Shown: positions 27,400-36,745, numbered from the stretch's first letter. The stretch: DNA of 42,679 nucleotides from Sulfurimonas sp. (GCF_026991475.1 NZ_JALXBK010000096.1:1-42679), one strand, 5' to 3'. Translations and numbers: made by a program. The notes: generated by a model from the sequence alone, not told the origin.

Positions 27400-29229
27400 G
27401 TGAATAATTTTGGTTTAAATATCTGGGCAAATAAAAATTTTATTATAGAAGATGGTGAGATAAAACTCAACTATAAATCTATGCCTTCTATTTTAAATAT
27501 AACAAAAGAGATACGCGAAAATGATGTAAAAGGTCCTATTATTTTACGTTTTCCACATCTAATAAACAAGCAGATACAGACTCTCTACAACTACTTTGAA
27601 AAAGCAATAGAAGAAAATTCTTATCAGGGAAAATTTAATGCTGTTTTTCCTCTCAAAGTAAACCAATTTCCAGCTGTTGTAGATGCAATAAGCAAACAAG
27701 GTCAAAAGTTTAACTATGGACTTGAAGCAGGAAGTAAAGCAGAACTCATCATTGCTATGAGTGAAACTTCTCATAACGCAAACATTACAGTAAATGGTTT
27801 TAAAGACGAAGAGATGGTTACACTCAGTTTTATTGCAGCACAAAGTGGACACAATATTACTGTTACTATTGAAGGACTTAACGAGTTAGAGACCATAATT
27901 AATGTTGCCTCAAAACATCATTTAAAAGTTCCAAATATCGGCATACGCGTAAGACTGCATAGTGCGGGCAGTGGTAGCTGGGCAAAAAGCGGTGGAATGG
28001 ATGCAAAATTTGGACTCACTTCTACAGAGATTATAGAGGCTATAAGTCTGCTCAAAAGTGCGAATCTTTTAGATAAACTCACTATGATTCACTTTCATAT
28101 TGGCTCACAGATGGCAGATATTGCACCCATTAAAAAAGCGCTGCGTGAAGCGGGAAATATCTATGCAGAGCTTAAGAAAATGGGAGCAGTTTCACTCTCA
28201 AGTATAAATATAGGAGGAGGACTTGCAGTTGAGTATGAGCAACACACCAAATCAGACACAAGAAACTACTCCATAGATGAGTTTTCAAGTTCTGTTGTTT
28301 TTCTGCTTGGTGAAATTATGGATGCAAAAAATGTAGCACATCCAGATATATTTACAGAATCAGGGCGTTTTGTGGTGGCTTCACATGCGCTGCTTATCAC
28401 CCCTGTACTAGAGCTTTTTTCACAAGATTACCAAGAGCAGTTGCTTAACTTTAAAGAGGAAAATCCGCCACTTATTGAAGAGCTCATTGAACTCAACCGT
28501 CTTTTAAACAATGCAAACTGTATAGAGTATCTCCACGATGCACTTGACCATATGGAGTCACTTTTTACACTCTTTGATTTAGGTTATATTGACCTACAAG
28601 ACCGTTCAAACGCAGAGATACTCGTCCACAATATCATTAAAAAAGCACTCTATTTAAAATCTTCAAATCCTACAAATGAGCTTGAAGCACTGCAAACAAA
28701 GCTCCAAGAACGCTACCTTATAAACGCCTCTATTTTTCAAAGTCTGCCCGATTATTGGGGACTAGGACAACATTTTCCAGTAATGCCAATTCATCATCTC
28801 AACACTACGCCACTTCGTGCTGCTTCTTTGTGGGACATAACTTGTGATAGTGATGGAGAGATTGGCTTTAATCCTGAGAAGCCTCTCTATCTTCACGATG
28901 TAAACCTTGATGAAGAGGAGTATTTTCTTGGATTTTTTAATGTCGGCGCTTACCAAGAGACCTTAGGTATGAATCACAATCTTTTTACCCATCCAAATGA
29001 ATATACCATCATCATTAATGATACAGATTATGAAATATCAAACGCAGTCGAATCAAAAAATATTTTACAAATCCTAGAATCTATTGGCTATGACGGCAAT
29101 AATATTGTAACAAAACTTAATTCAGAACTTGAAAATAGTGAATTTATTGCAGAAAAAGAAAAAAGTGATACACTTGCGATATTAAAAAAACTTTTAAGTC
29201 AAAATGGCTATTTAAGAACTACAAACTAA
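27400..29229 (+). CDS. speA: biosynthetic arginine decarboxylase SpeA
   Basis: This 609-residue PLP enzyme is of the alanine-racemase-fold class. The PLP lysine lies in FPLKVNQFP, followed by GLEAGSKAEL, FHIGSQ and the glycine loop NIGGGLAVEYE. TESGRFVVASHA and LFDLGYIDLQDRS are typical of SpeA. It makes agmatine for polyamine synthesis. The start is GTG with AAAGG upstream, 11 bases after hisS, and the gene ends 9 bases before cysE. No in-frame ATG lies near the start. Confidence 0.94.
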   Translation: MNNFGLNIWANKNFIIEDGEIKLNYKSMPSILNITKEIRENDVKGPIILRFPHLINKQIQTLYNYFEKAIEENSYQGKFNAVFPLKVNQFPAVVDAISKQGQKFNYGLEAGSKAELIIAMSETSHNANITVNGFKDEEMVTLSFIAAQSGHNITVTIEGLNELETIINVASKHHLKVPNIGIRVRLHSAGSGSWAKSGGMDAKFGLTSTEIIEAISLLKSANLLDKLTMIHFHIGSQMADIAPIKKALREAGNIYAELKKMGAVSLSSINIGGGLAVEYEQHTKSDTRNYSIDEFSSSVVFLLGEIMDAKNVAHPDIFTESGRFVVASHALLITPVLELFSQDYQEQLLNFKEENPPLIEELIELNRLLNNANCIEYLHDALDHMESLFTLFDLGYIDLQDRSNAEILVHNIIKKALYLKSSNPTNELEALQTKLQERYLINASIFQSLPDYWGLGQHFPVMPIHHLNTTPLRAASLWDITCDSDGEIGFNPEKPLYLHDVNLDEEEYFLGFFNVGAYQETLGMNHNLFTHPNEYTIIINDTDYEISNAVESKNILQILESIGYDGNNIVTKLNSELENSEFIAEKEKSDTLAILKKLLSQNGYLRTTN

Positions 29230-29238
29230 AGGATAAAA

Positions 29239-29940
29239 ATGGGTGTTTTTGCAAATATTAGAGAAGACTTTGCCAACGCTTATAAAAATGATCCAGCACT
29301 CAATTCTAGACTTGATTTTATATTTAACTATCCTGGTGTTTGGGCTGTTGCATGGTATAGAGTAGCACATAAACTTTATACTTCTAACTTCAAAAGAACA
29401 GCAAGAATCATTATGGGCATAAACCAAATTCTTACAAATATTGACATCCATCCTGCTGCAGTTATTGGTAGTCGTGTTTTTATTGACCATGGTGTCGGTG
29501 TTGTCATTGGAGAAACAGCCATTGTAGAAGATGATGTGCTCATTTATCAGGGAGTTACTCTTGGTGGTGTTTCACTCATACACGGCAAACGCCATCCTAC
29601 AATCAGAAAAGGCGCAGTTATTGGTGCTGGAGCAAAAATACTTGGCAATATTGAAATTGGAGAGTATGCAAAAGTTGGCGCAAACTCTGTTGTTGTTAAA
29701 GCCGTTCCAGATTGTTCTACTGCTATTGGTATTCCTGCGCATATCATCGAAAAAGGAAGATGTAAAGACCCTTTTATGCACAATATGCTTCCTGATATTA
29801 ATAAAGAGATGTTTGAATATATGCTAAAAAGGGTTGCTGTACTTGAGCATATTCTTATCAAAGATCACCATGAGTTACTCGATCAAGATTTAGAACTTGA
29901 AAATATCTACGAATCTTTCATAAAATCTATGAAAAGTTAA
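29239..29940 (+). CDS. cysE: serine O-acetyltransferase CysE
   Basis: The protein has 233 residues. A short helical N-terminus (DPALNSRLDFIFNYPGVWAV) leads into a left-handed beta-helix of hexapeptide repeats. DIHPAAVIGSRVFIDHGVGV holds the catalytic His, and GETAIVEDDVLIYQGVTLGG and IRKGAVIGAGAKILG follow. It makes O-acetylserine for cysteine synthesis. It is shorter than E. coli CysE (273), lacking part of the N-terminal helical region, as in many Campylobacterota. AAAGGATAAAA precedes the ATG. Confidence 0.93.
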   Translation: MGVFANIREDFANAYKNDPALNSRLDFIFNYPGVWAVAWYRVAHKLYTSNFKRTARIIMGINQILTNIDIHPAAVIGSRVFIDHGVGVVIGETAIVEDDVLIYQGVTLGGVSLIHGKRHPTIRKGAVIGAGAKILGNIEIGEYAKVGANSVVVKAVPDCSTAIGIPAHIIEKGRCKDPFMHNMLPDINKEMFEYMLKRVAVLEHILIKDHHELLDQDLELENIYESFIKSMKS

Positions 29941-29972
29941 TCTCTCTAAACTTATCTATACAATAGTTTTAG

Positions 29973-29978
29973 TATAAT
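29973..29978 (+). promoter_or_regulatory. aspC promoter -10
   Basis: TATAAT in AGTATAATTCC lies 35 bases before the aspC ATG in a 67-base gap after cysE. No clear -35 is seen. AAAGGG, 6 bases before the ATG, is the ribosome site. It suggests aspC has its own transcript. Confidence 0.6.
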
Positions 29979-30007
29979 TCCTTTAATATTTCGCTTAAAG
30001 GGTTTTT

Positions 30008-31180
30008 ATGCTAACAAAACGCATCAATACACTATCTGAATCAATTACAATCGCTGTTTCTGCACTTGCACAAGAGCTAAAAGATGAAGGAAAAGACATC
30101 TTAAGCTTTTCTGCTGGTGAACCAGACTTTGATACACCTCAAGTTATTAAAGATGCGGCAATAACCGCCATTAATGATGGTTTTACAAAATATACTGCTG
30201 TTGATGGAATTCCTGCACTTAAAGCTGCAGTTGCAAACAAACTCAAACGAGACAATAATCTTGAATATACACCAAAGCAAATTATAGTTAGTAATGGTGC
30301 AAAACACTCTTTGTTTAATCTTTTTTCAGCAACTATTGAAGATGGTGCGGAGGTTATTATTCCTGCACCTTACTGGGTTACGTATCCTGAACTTGTAAAA
30401 TATTGTGGTGGAAAAGTTGTAGAGATCCAAACAAGTGATGAGACTGCGTTTAAAATCACACCTGAACAACTCAAAGATGCAATTACACCAAAAACTAAGA
30501 TGTTAGTACTTACTACGCCATCAAATCCTACTGGTGCAATTTATTCAAAAGAAGAACTGGCTGCGCTTGGAGAAGTTTTAAAAGGTACAGACATCATTGT
30601 TGCTAGTGATGAGATGTATGAAAAACTTACTTATGATGGTGAATTTACCTCTGCTGCTGCAATTAGTGAAGATATGTTTAAACGAACTGTTACTATTAAT
30701 GGTCTTAGTAAATCTGTTGCAATGACAGGTTGGAGATTTGGATATATGGCAGCTTACGATACGGAGCTTATTCAAGCAACGAAAAAACTACAGTCTCAAA
30801 GTACATCAAACATCTCTTCTATTACACAATATGCTGCTATTGCTGGTCTTAATGGTTCTGCCGATGAAGATGTGGCGATGATGAGAAAAGAGTTTATAAA
30901 ACGCCGTGATGAAGCGGTAGAACTTTTCAATGCTGTAGAGGGTCTTAGTGTTTTAAAACCAGATGGTGCATTTTATCTCTTTGTAAATATTCAAGAAGTA
31001 AGCAATGATTCACTTAACTTTGCAAAAGATTTACTTGCAAGTAAAGGTGTTGCAGTTGTTCCTGGCGTTGGTTTTGGAAGTGAAGGCTACTTTAGATTTA
31101 GTTTTGCGACAGGCATGACAACTATAAGAGAAGGAATAAAAAGAATAGCTGAGTTCACTGAAGAACTCAAAAATAAGTAG
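30008..31180 (+). CDS. aspC: aspartate aminotransferase (class I, PLP)
   Basis: This 390-residue fold-type I aminotransferase is of the Ib aspartate transaminase type. The N-terminal SAGEPDFDTPQVIKDAA, PYWVTYPELV, TTPSNPTGAIYS and the PLP-lysine motif SKSVAMTGWRFGY (Lys235) are all present. It interconverts oxaloacetate and aspartate, drawing on the TCA block. Relatives can use other amino acids, so substrate is inferred. The stop codon lies inside a 22-base palindrome shared with the converging gene. Confidence 0.92.
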   Translation: MLTKRINTLSESITIAVSALAQELKDEGKDILSFSAGEPDFDTPQVIKDAAITAINDGFTKYTAVDGIPALKAAVANKLKRDNNLEYTPKQIIVSNGAKHSLFNLFSATIEDGAEVIIPAPYWVTYPELVKYCGGKVVEIQTSDETAFKITPEQLKDAITPKTKMLVLTTPSNPTGAIYSKEELAALGEVLKGTDIIVASDEMYEKLTYDGEFTSAAAISEDMFKRTVTINGLSKSVAMTGWRFGYMAAYDTELIQATKKLQSQSTSNISSITQYAAIAGLNGSADEDVAMMRKEFIKRRDEAVELFNAVEGLSVLKPDGAFYLFVNIQEVSNDSLNFAKDLLASKGVAVVPGVGFGSEGYFRFSFATGMTTIREGIKRIAEFTEELKNK

Positions 31181-31196
31181 GTTTTAAAACCTACTT
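31175..31196. terminator. bidirectional terminator containing both stop codons
   Basis: AAGTAGGTTTTAAAACCTACTT is a perfect 22-base palindrome. The aspC stop TAG (31178-31180) and the stop of the converging 67-residue gene (31191-31193) both lie in its arms. On the minus strand it is followed by ATTTTT, and on the plus strand by TTAACG. Confidence 0.75.
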
Positions 31197-31394
31197 TAAC
31201 GCTAATAAAGCTTCTATAACTGCATCAATATTTTCAAGTGGAATATGCACCTTCCACTCTGGTTCATTAGAATTTCCCGCTAAAGAGATACCTACACTTG
31301 CTACAGAACCACTCCCTGCCCCATAAGGCTCTTCAATTTTTGTTACAGAAATAACACCGTTTTTTGTACCGTTTAATGGAATTGTTTTTGACAT
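31191..31394 (-). CDS. 67-residue protein of unknown function
   Basis: I do not recognise a family. The sequence has a Gly/Ser-rich middle (PYGAGSGSVASVGISLAG), a likely strand around EWKVHIP, and a C-terminal amphipathic helix (ENIDAVIEALLALK). The strand-then-helix ending loosely recalls the small PC4-like ssDNA-binding fold, but this is only an impression. The protein is acidic at the C-terminus, cytosolic and without a signal peptide. A well-placed AGGAG precedes the ATG, and it lies 18 bases after lpxD, so it is probably the last gene of the ilv-lpxD run. Confidence 0.7.
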   Translation of the reverse strand: MSKTIPLNGTKNGVISVTKIEEPYGAGSGSVASVGISLAGNSNEPEWKVHIPLENIDAVIEALLALK

Positions 31395-31412
31395 CCCTCA
31401 CTCCTTCTAGTT

Positions 31413-32363
31413 TTATTTAACAAGTTTAGCAAGTTTTGCCTGAAGTTTAAGCCACTGTCTATGTCCCATCAAAGGAAAACCTGCATAAGTCTTACCTGGT
31501 TCTTTTATGGAACTTGTAATACCACTACGCGCTGCAAAGGTAGAAAATGGTGCAACTTCTAAATGTCCAGCAGCTGCAGCTTGACCACCCATGACAACAT
31601 TGCGTCCAAGTTTTGTAGAACCTGCAAGACCAGATTGAGAAACCATTACGCTATATTCTCCTATCTCACAGTTATGCCCAATTTGGACAAGATTGTCGAT
31701 ACGTGTACCTTTTTTAATAAGTGTTGCACCAAATACAGCACGGTCAATGCTCGTGTTACTGCCAATTTCGACATCATCTTCAACAACTACATTTCCATTT
31801 TGATAAATCTTTTTATGTTCGCCCATATTGTTGGTAGCAAATCCAAAACCATCAGAACCAATAACGCTGTTTGCATGAATAATACACTCATTTCCAATTT
31901 TACAGTCTCTATAAACAGTAACACTTGGATATAAAATAGTATTGTCACCAATAACAGCTTCAGTACCTACATAAACATGTGCCAAAATTGTACAATTTTC
32001 ACCAATCACTGCACCGTTTGCTATTTCAGCTTTAGCAGATACCTTAGAGCCTTTACCAATGATGGCTACAGGTAAATTTTCATCTTCAATAACAGGAGCA
32101 AAATATTTTGACAAAATTGCCATAGACCAGTAAGGATTTGCAACAACAAGCGCCAAAGAGTCAGAAGGAACTTCATTCTTTACATCTTCAGAGACAATTA
32201 CGGCTGCTGCGTTTGTCTCTTTTATATCTTTAACATATTTTGCATTAGAGACAAAAGAGAGTTCATTTTTTTTTGCATCTTTTAAGGTATTCATACCTAT
32301 AATCTCTATATCAGAGCCTTGAAATTCTGCGCCAATTATGGAAGCTATTTCACTTAATTTCAT
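31413..32363 (-). CDS. lpxD: UDP-3-O-acylglucosamine N-acyltransferase LpxD
   Basis: The 316-residue protein starts MKLSEIASIIGAEF, the normal LpxD N-terminus. A uridine-binding N-domain is followed by a left-handed beta-helix (IGENCTILAHVYVGTEAVIG, NSVIGSDGFGFA, IGHNCEIGEYSVMVSQSGLAG). It adds the second acyl chain in lipid A synthesis. An upstream start at 32390 adds nine residues, overlaps ilvH and lacks a good site. The chosen ATG follows GAGAG, 4 bases after the ilvH stop. Close coupling to ilvBH is seen in other Campylobacterota. Confidence 0.93.
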   Translation of the reverse strand: MKLSEIASIIGAEFQGSDIEIIGMNTLKDAKKNELSFVSNAKYVKDIKETNAAAVIVSEDVKNEVPSDSLALVVANPYWSMAILSKYFAPVIEDENLPVAIIGKGSKVSAKAEIANGAVIGENCTILAHVYVGTEAVIGDNTILYPSVTVYRDCKIGNECIIHANSVIGSDGFGFATNNMGEHKKIYQNGNVVVEDDVEIGSNTSIDRAVFGATLIKKGTRIDNLVQIGHNCEIGEYSVMVSQSGLAGSTKLGRNVVMGGQAAAAGHLEVAPFSTFAARSGITSSIKEPGKTYAGFPLMGHRQWLKLQAKLAKLVK

Positions 32364-32367
32364 TTTA

Positions 32368-32844
32368 TTATCTCTCAAGTGCAACAGCACCGCTGCGCAC
32401 TATCTCTTTTGGATTGTAGCGTTTTACTGCACAAAGAAAATTATCAATGCGTTTTGGTTCATCTGAAACCATTGCAATAACTACATTTTCACCAACATTT
32501 ACAATTTTTCCATTGTATGCTTCACAGATGGTATTAATATCGCTCAAATTTTCACTGATTGGAAACTTAATAAGTGCCATCTCTTTTTCAACCATATCTT
32601 CATGTTCATACACACGTAAAACAGGAATAAGTTTATGCAACTGTTTAGTAATTTGCTCAATTACACGCACACTTCCTGAAGTAACAATTGTCAAACGAGA
32701 GTATTTACTCTCAGGAATTGGTGCAACAGTAAGTGAAGTAATATTATAACCACGACCGGAAAACAGATCAGTAATACGAGACAAAACACTTGCCTCATTA
32801 ACAACGATAACCGAAACTACTCTTCTTGCATTGTTGTCATTCAT
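32368..32844 (-). CDS. ilvH: acetolactate synthase small (regulatory) subunit
   Basis: The protein has 158 residues. The N-terminal ACT domain (RRVVSVIVVNEASVLSRITD, FSGRGYNITSLTVAP) and the IlvH C-domain are present. It gives feedback control by valine to the catalytic subunit. AAAAGGAG precedes the ATG, which shares one base with the ilvB stop. It is full length for the family. Confidence 0.95.
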   Translation of the reverse strand: MNDNNARRVVSVIVVNEASVLSRITDLFSGRGYNITSLTVAPIPESKYSRLTIVTSGSVRVIEQITKQLHKLIPVLRVYEHEDMVEKEMALIKFPISENLSDINTICEAYNGKIVNVGENVVIAMVSDEPKRIDNFLCAVKRYNPKEIVRSGAVALER

Positions 32845-34541
32845 TATTTACTCTCCTTTTTCTCTAATAACATCATATTAAATAGACTTCCACCTGATGG
32901 AACCATAGGCATTACATTCTCAAATCGTTCCACTTTTACCTCTATAAACGCAACAACATCTTTTTTAATTGCATCTTGAAGCGCCGCGTCAAACTCCTCT
33001 TTTGTAGTAACTCTGTATCCAATTCCACCAAATGCTTCTGCAAGTTTTACAAAGTTTGGCTGTACTGACAAATCTGTCTCAGAGTGGCGCTTGTCATAGA
33101 AAAGTGTCTGCCATTGACGCACCATTCCAAGAAAATTATTGTTTAAAATGATGTTAATAACAGGCAGTTTTTTCTCAACTGCAGTCATAAGTTCTTGACA
33201 ATTCATAAGGATTGAGCCATCACCAGTAAAGTTTATACTCGTTTTTTCAGGAGCTGCCGCTTTTACACCAATTGCTGCTGGAAAACCAAAACCCATTGTT
33301 CCAAGTCCACCAGAACTAATAAACTGACGCGGTCTGCTAAATGGATAAAACTGCGCTGTCCACATTTGATGTTGTCCAACATCTGTAGAGATATTTGCAT
33401 CGTCACCAAGCAACTCACCAACACGCTCAATAACCCATTGAGGCTTAAGTCTCTCACTGTCTTCATAGTAAGTGAGTGGATGTAACTCATTAAAATTAAT
33501 AATAGTCTCTCTCCACTGCTCATAATTTTGTGCATCAATCACTGAAGATTGCGCAAGCATATCATTTACAACATTTTTGATATCTCCAACAATTGGAAAG
33601 TTTGCATTTACAAGTTTAGAGATACTAGCAGGATCTATATCTACATGAATAACTGTAGCATTTTTTGCAAATTCCGAGAGTTTCCCAGTTACACGGTCAT
33701 CAAATCTAGCACCTAAAGCAATGACCATATCAGTCTCACTCATCGCCATATTTGCCGCGTAAGAACCATGCATACCAAGCATACCAATAAGTAGCGCATC
33801 ATCATGGACAAGTGTTCCACGCGCCATAAATGTCTCAACTGCAGGAATACCGGTTTTATGTACTAGTTCACGCACTTCGTCTGCTGCGTTTGAATTAATA
33901 ATACCACCACCAAGATAAAAAACAGGACGCTTAGAGTTTGCTATTGCCTGTATCGCTTTTTTAATTTGGCGAGGATTTCCTTTTGTATGTGGTTTATAAG
34001 TCTCTAAATCAAGCTTAATGTCATAATTATACTCTGCAATCTGTGCTGTAACATCTTTTGGAATATCAACATGAACAGGACCAGGACGACCACTTCTTGC
34101 AATATAAAATGCCTCTTTTAAAATGCGTGGAAGATCTGCTGCATCTGTTACAAGATAGTTGTGTTTTGTACATGAACGACTTATACCAACAGCATCAATC
34201 TCTTGAAATGCATCAGTACCGATAAGGCTCATAGGAACTTGTCCCGAGATAACAACTAAAGGAATAGAGTCCATATAAGCATCTGCTAAACCTGTAACTG
34301 CGTTTGTAAACCCAGGACCACTTGTAATCATAGCAACACCGACTTTTGCACTGACTTTTGCGTAACCCTCAGCAGCATGAACTGCTGCTTGCTCATGACG
34401 AGTTAAAATATGACGAAATTTATCTTGTTTGTAAATTGCATCATATACATTCATAATTGCCCCACCAGGGTAGCCAAATACTGTATCTACACCCTCAGCA
34501 ATTAACGCTTCAATGACCATCTGTGCACCACTAATTTGCAT
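32844..34541 (-). CDS. ilvB: acetolactate synthase large (catalytic) subunit
   Basis: This 565-residue ThDP enzyme starts MQISGAQMVIEALIAEG. It contains VFGYPGGAIMNVYDA, the active-site RHEQAAVHAAEGYA, ITSGPGFTN, the FAD-binding middle domain, and the ThDP motif GDGSILMNCQEL...NN near 430-460. It makes acetolactate or acetohydroxybutyrate in branched amino-acid synthesis. The reading frame is open to 34592, but ATG 34541 has AGGAG 7 bases upstream and starts where the family does, so it is chosen. Confidence 0.95.
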   Translation of the reverse strand: MQISGAQMVIEALIAEGVDTVFGYPGGAIMNVYDAIYKQDKFRHILTRHEQAAVHAAEGYAKVSAKVGVAMITSGPGFTNAVTGLADAYMDSIPLVVISGQVPMSLIGTDAFQEIDAVGISRSCTKHNYLVTDAADLPRILKEAFYIARSGRPGPVHVDIPKDVTAQIAEYNYDIKLDLETYKPHTKGNPRQIKKAIQAIANSKRPVFYLGGGIINSNAADEVRELVHKTGIPAVETFMARGTLVHDDALLIGMLGMHGSYAANMAMSETDMVIALGARFDDRVTGKLSEFAKNATVIHVDIDPASISKLVNANFPIVGDIKNVVNDMLAQSSVIDAQNYEQWRETIINFNELHPLTYYEDSERLKPQWVIERVGELLGDDANISTDVGQHQMWTAQFYPFSRPRQFISSGGLGTMGFGFPAAIGVKAAAPEKTSINFTGDGSILMNCQELMTAVEKKLPVINIILNNNFLGMVRQWQTLFYDKRHSETDLSVQPNFVKLAEAFGGIGYRVTTKEEFDAALQDAIKKDVVAFIEVKVERFENVMPMVPSGGSLFNMMLLEKKESK

Positions 34542-34559
34542 GAAAAGTCTCCTAGAAAT

Positions 34560-34565
34560 ATTATA
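34560..34565 (-). promoter_or_regulatory. ilvB promoter -10
   Basis: TATAAT on the minus strand lies about 20 bases before the ilvB ATG in the 77-base gap after the WD40 gene. The AT-rich stretch ahead has no clear -35. It could let ilvBH-lpxD be transcribed apart from ilvA. No leader peptide with Ile/Val/Leu codon runs was seen. Confidence 0.5.
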
Positions 34566-34618
34566 TTTTAAAAATTGCCAGATTTTACTCAAAAAGAGCT
34601 ATATTTGAGGTTAAAATT

Positions 34619-36745
34619 TCAGTCTAAAATTGAATTTACTATCATAGAAGGTCTCCACATGGCCAAAGAGCCTTTTGTTAGGAGTTCGGAATTTAATTTT
34701 GAAGTGGGGTATTTCTCCTTAAACGCAGTGAAAAAGCTCTCTATCTGCTCTTGCAAACCAAAATTTAAAATGTAATTTTTAATGCCATTTTCAAGTTCTG
34801 CCTGTGACTCTCCAGCTTGCAGAGCATTTTCCAACTGTACTATGTATGTCCATGCAAAAATAGTCGCCAAAGATCTATATTTGGAACTTATATTTATATA
34901 CTTTGCCAAACTCTTTTGCACACTATGAGCATCTCCAAGAGCAGCAAAAGTGTTTGCCTTTTGTAGGTCTGTATTCCACTTTTCATGCAGCTCCTTTCCC
35001 TCATTGCTAAGAAGTAACTCTTCTGCTATAGCCATCATATTGTAGGCTGTTGTAATGTCATCATTCTCAATGGTATTGAAAAATTTCTGCTTGGATACAA
35101 GCTCTTTCATAAGTATTTGTGCTTCTTCTTTGAAGTCTGTAAAGTCCGTTAAAATTCTCAAAATTTTAATAGCCGAATGGGTATCACCCTCTTGCAAAAA
35201 TTTATTTGCCTTTATATAAAGTGTATCAGCATACTTCATCAAAGCGTCATACTCGGGAAACTCTTTTAAAAAAGGGTTATGTTTAATAAGTTCAAAACAG
35301 ACCTTGAAGTCTTTTTGTCCTATTGCCACACGAAAACGCTTGTATATTTCCCCTTTGCTCATCACTTCTTGAATAAACTTTGTCTTCTCAGTTATTCCTC
35401 TATAGGGAGTTAAAAGTTCTTGTGCTTTTGCCATACTTTTTTGGTCAAGCGCATATTTTTGTGCAGTAATAAGACTCTTTTTCCACCTATTTTCTAAGGC
35501 TTTATATATTTTTGACTCTTTATAAATAGGATATGTATTTACCAAGTTATATGCAACAGTCAGCTTTCCCTCTTGTGCACTCTGTTTAAATTTATCAAAA
35601 TGTTCATAATCTTTAAATAGTTTTTGAATTATTCTATTTTTTACAGGTATATTTTGAAAACTTTTTACAAGAGCGTGAGCAGTTTTCTTATCTCCATTTT
35701 CAAGCAATATTTTTGCTTTTTCAAAGCTATGTTTCCAAAAATTTGAAACCAATCCAGCAATTTTTGTAAATTGCAATACCGGATTTTTTTCAATTTCAAG
35801 ATGAATAGCTTCAAAATTTTTCACTTTTAAAAGTGCTTTGAGTTTTTCTTGCCCCTCATAAATATCATAACGAGTTACAAAACCATCTTCAGTGCCTATT
35901 ATTAGATGTTTGCTCTGCGTGTCAAACTCTAATGCCGTAACCATAGAAGAGATCTTAATATATTTTTCGGAGAGTTGCTGATATGTATCTAACTGATAAA
36001 GTAAAATATAGCCCAGTTCTGTTGCTAAAAAGAGAAGATTCTCCTCTGTTGCAACACAAATTTGTGTTACATCATCATGCACACCCTTTAGTTTGTGTAT
36101 GATTTTATTGGTATGAATATCCCAGACAATTGCAGAAGATTTTTTATCTATACTTAGAAGCTCATTTTGTGAAAGAAATTCTAATTTCACTACAGGTGCA
36201 GAGTGCCCGGTAAATTTCTCTACAGGTGTCATCGTAACAAGATTAAAAAGAGAGACTTTTCTGTCATAGCTTGCAACTGCTACCCAGTTTGCATTTTGAG
36301 AAAAGGCTATGTCATTTATGGTGTCGGTATGCATAGGAAGTGTAAAAACGAGCTTACCACTTTTGGTATCTATTGCAAAAGTTTTCCCATCATCTCCACA
36401 TGAAAACATAAAACGAGAAAGAGGATCTATACCAACACACGAAACCTCTCCGTGGTGTCTTTTAACCATACCCAACACTTTTTTTGTCTCAGCACTATAG
36501 AGTAAAGACTCCCTTGCATTTGCAGAGAGTGTTGCAAAATACTTGCTATCACGACTATAGTCTACAACTTGTGTTTTGTAGTGTTGATGTGTAATTCCAA
36601 CTTTAAAACCATTGATAAGTTCAAGTGTCTCTACATTTAAAATACGTACCACACTATCAGCATTAATAGCTGCCAAAGTATTGTTGTCGAGTATTTTTAA
36701 TAAAATAACTGGCTTAGATACAGTTTGGCTGTTTACAACTTTCAT
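34619..36745 (-). CDS. WD40-repeat protein with helical C-terminal half, in the ilv operon
   Basis: The protein has 708 residues. Residues about 15-300 form WD40-like blades ending in segments such as DGKTFAIDTKSG, YDRKVSLFNL, SSAIVWDIHTN and TEDGFVTRYDIYE, with HSAPV/HTDTI/HDDVT blade starts, so about seven blades. From about 300 on it is helical and Lys-rich, with repeated ...A..LL..G...A...L... units (AKILLENGDKKTAHAL, ANKFLQEGDTHSAIKI), like an alpha-solenoid. No signal peptide or catalytic motif is seen. It is probably a scaffold; the partner is unknown. It lies 4 bases after ilvA. Campylobacterota have other WD40 proteins (NapL), but no nap genes are here. Confidence 0.75.
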   Translation of the reverse strand: MKVVNSQTVSKPVILLKILDNNTLAAINADSVVRILNVETLELINGFKVGITHQHYKTQVVDYSRDSKYFATLSANARESLLYSAETKKVLGMVKRHHGEVSCVGIDPLSRFMFSCGDDGKTFAIDTKSGKLVFTLPMHTDTINDIAFSQNANWVAVASYDRKVSLFNLVTMTPVEKFTGHSAPVVKLEFLSQNELLSIDKKSSAIVWDIHTNKIIHKLKGVHDDVTQICVATEENLLFLATELGYILLYQLDTYQQLSEKYIKISSMVTALEFDTQSKHLIIGTEDGFVTRYDIYEGQEKLKALLKVKNFEAIHLEIEKNPVLQFTKIAGLVSNFWKHSFEKAKILLENGDKKTAHALVKSFQNIPVKNRIIQKLFKDYEHFDKFKQSAQEGKLTVAYNLVNTYPIYKESKIYKALENRWKKSLITAQKYALDQKSMAKAQELLTPYRGITEKTKFIQEVMSKGEIYKRFRVAIGQKDFKVCFELIKHNPFLKEFPEYDALMKYADTLYIKANKFLQEGDTHSAIKILRILTDFTDFKEEAQILMKELVSKQKFFNTIENDDITTAYNMMAIAEELLLSNEGKELHEKWNTDLQKANTFAALGDAHSVQKSLAKYINISSKYRSLATIFAWTYIVQLENALQAGESQAELENGIKNYILNFGLQEQIESFFTAFKEKYPTSKLNSELLTKGSLAMWRPSMIVNSILD

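Noticed and set aside
34542-34592. 17-residue upstream extension of IlvB
   Set aside because: ATG 34541 has a strong AGGAG, and the extension overlaps the likely -10.
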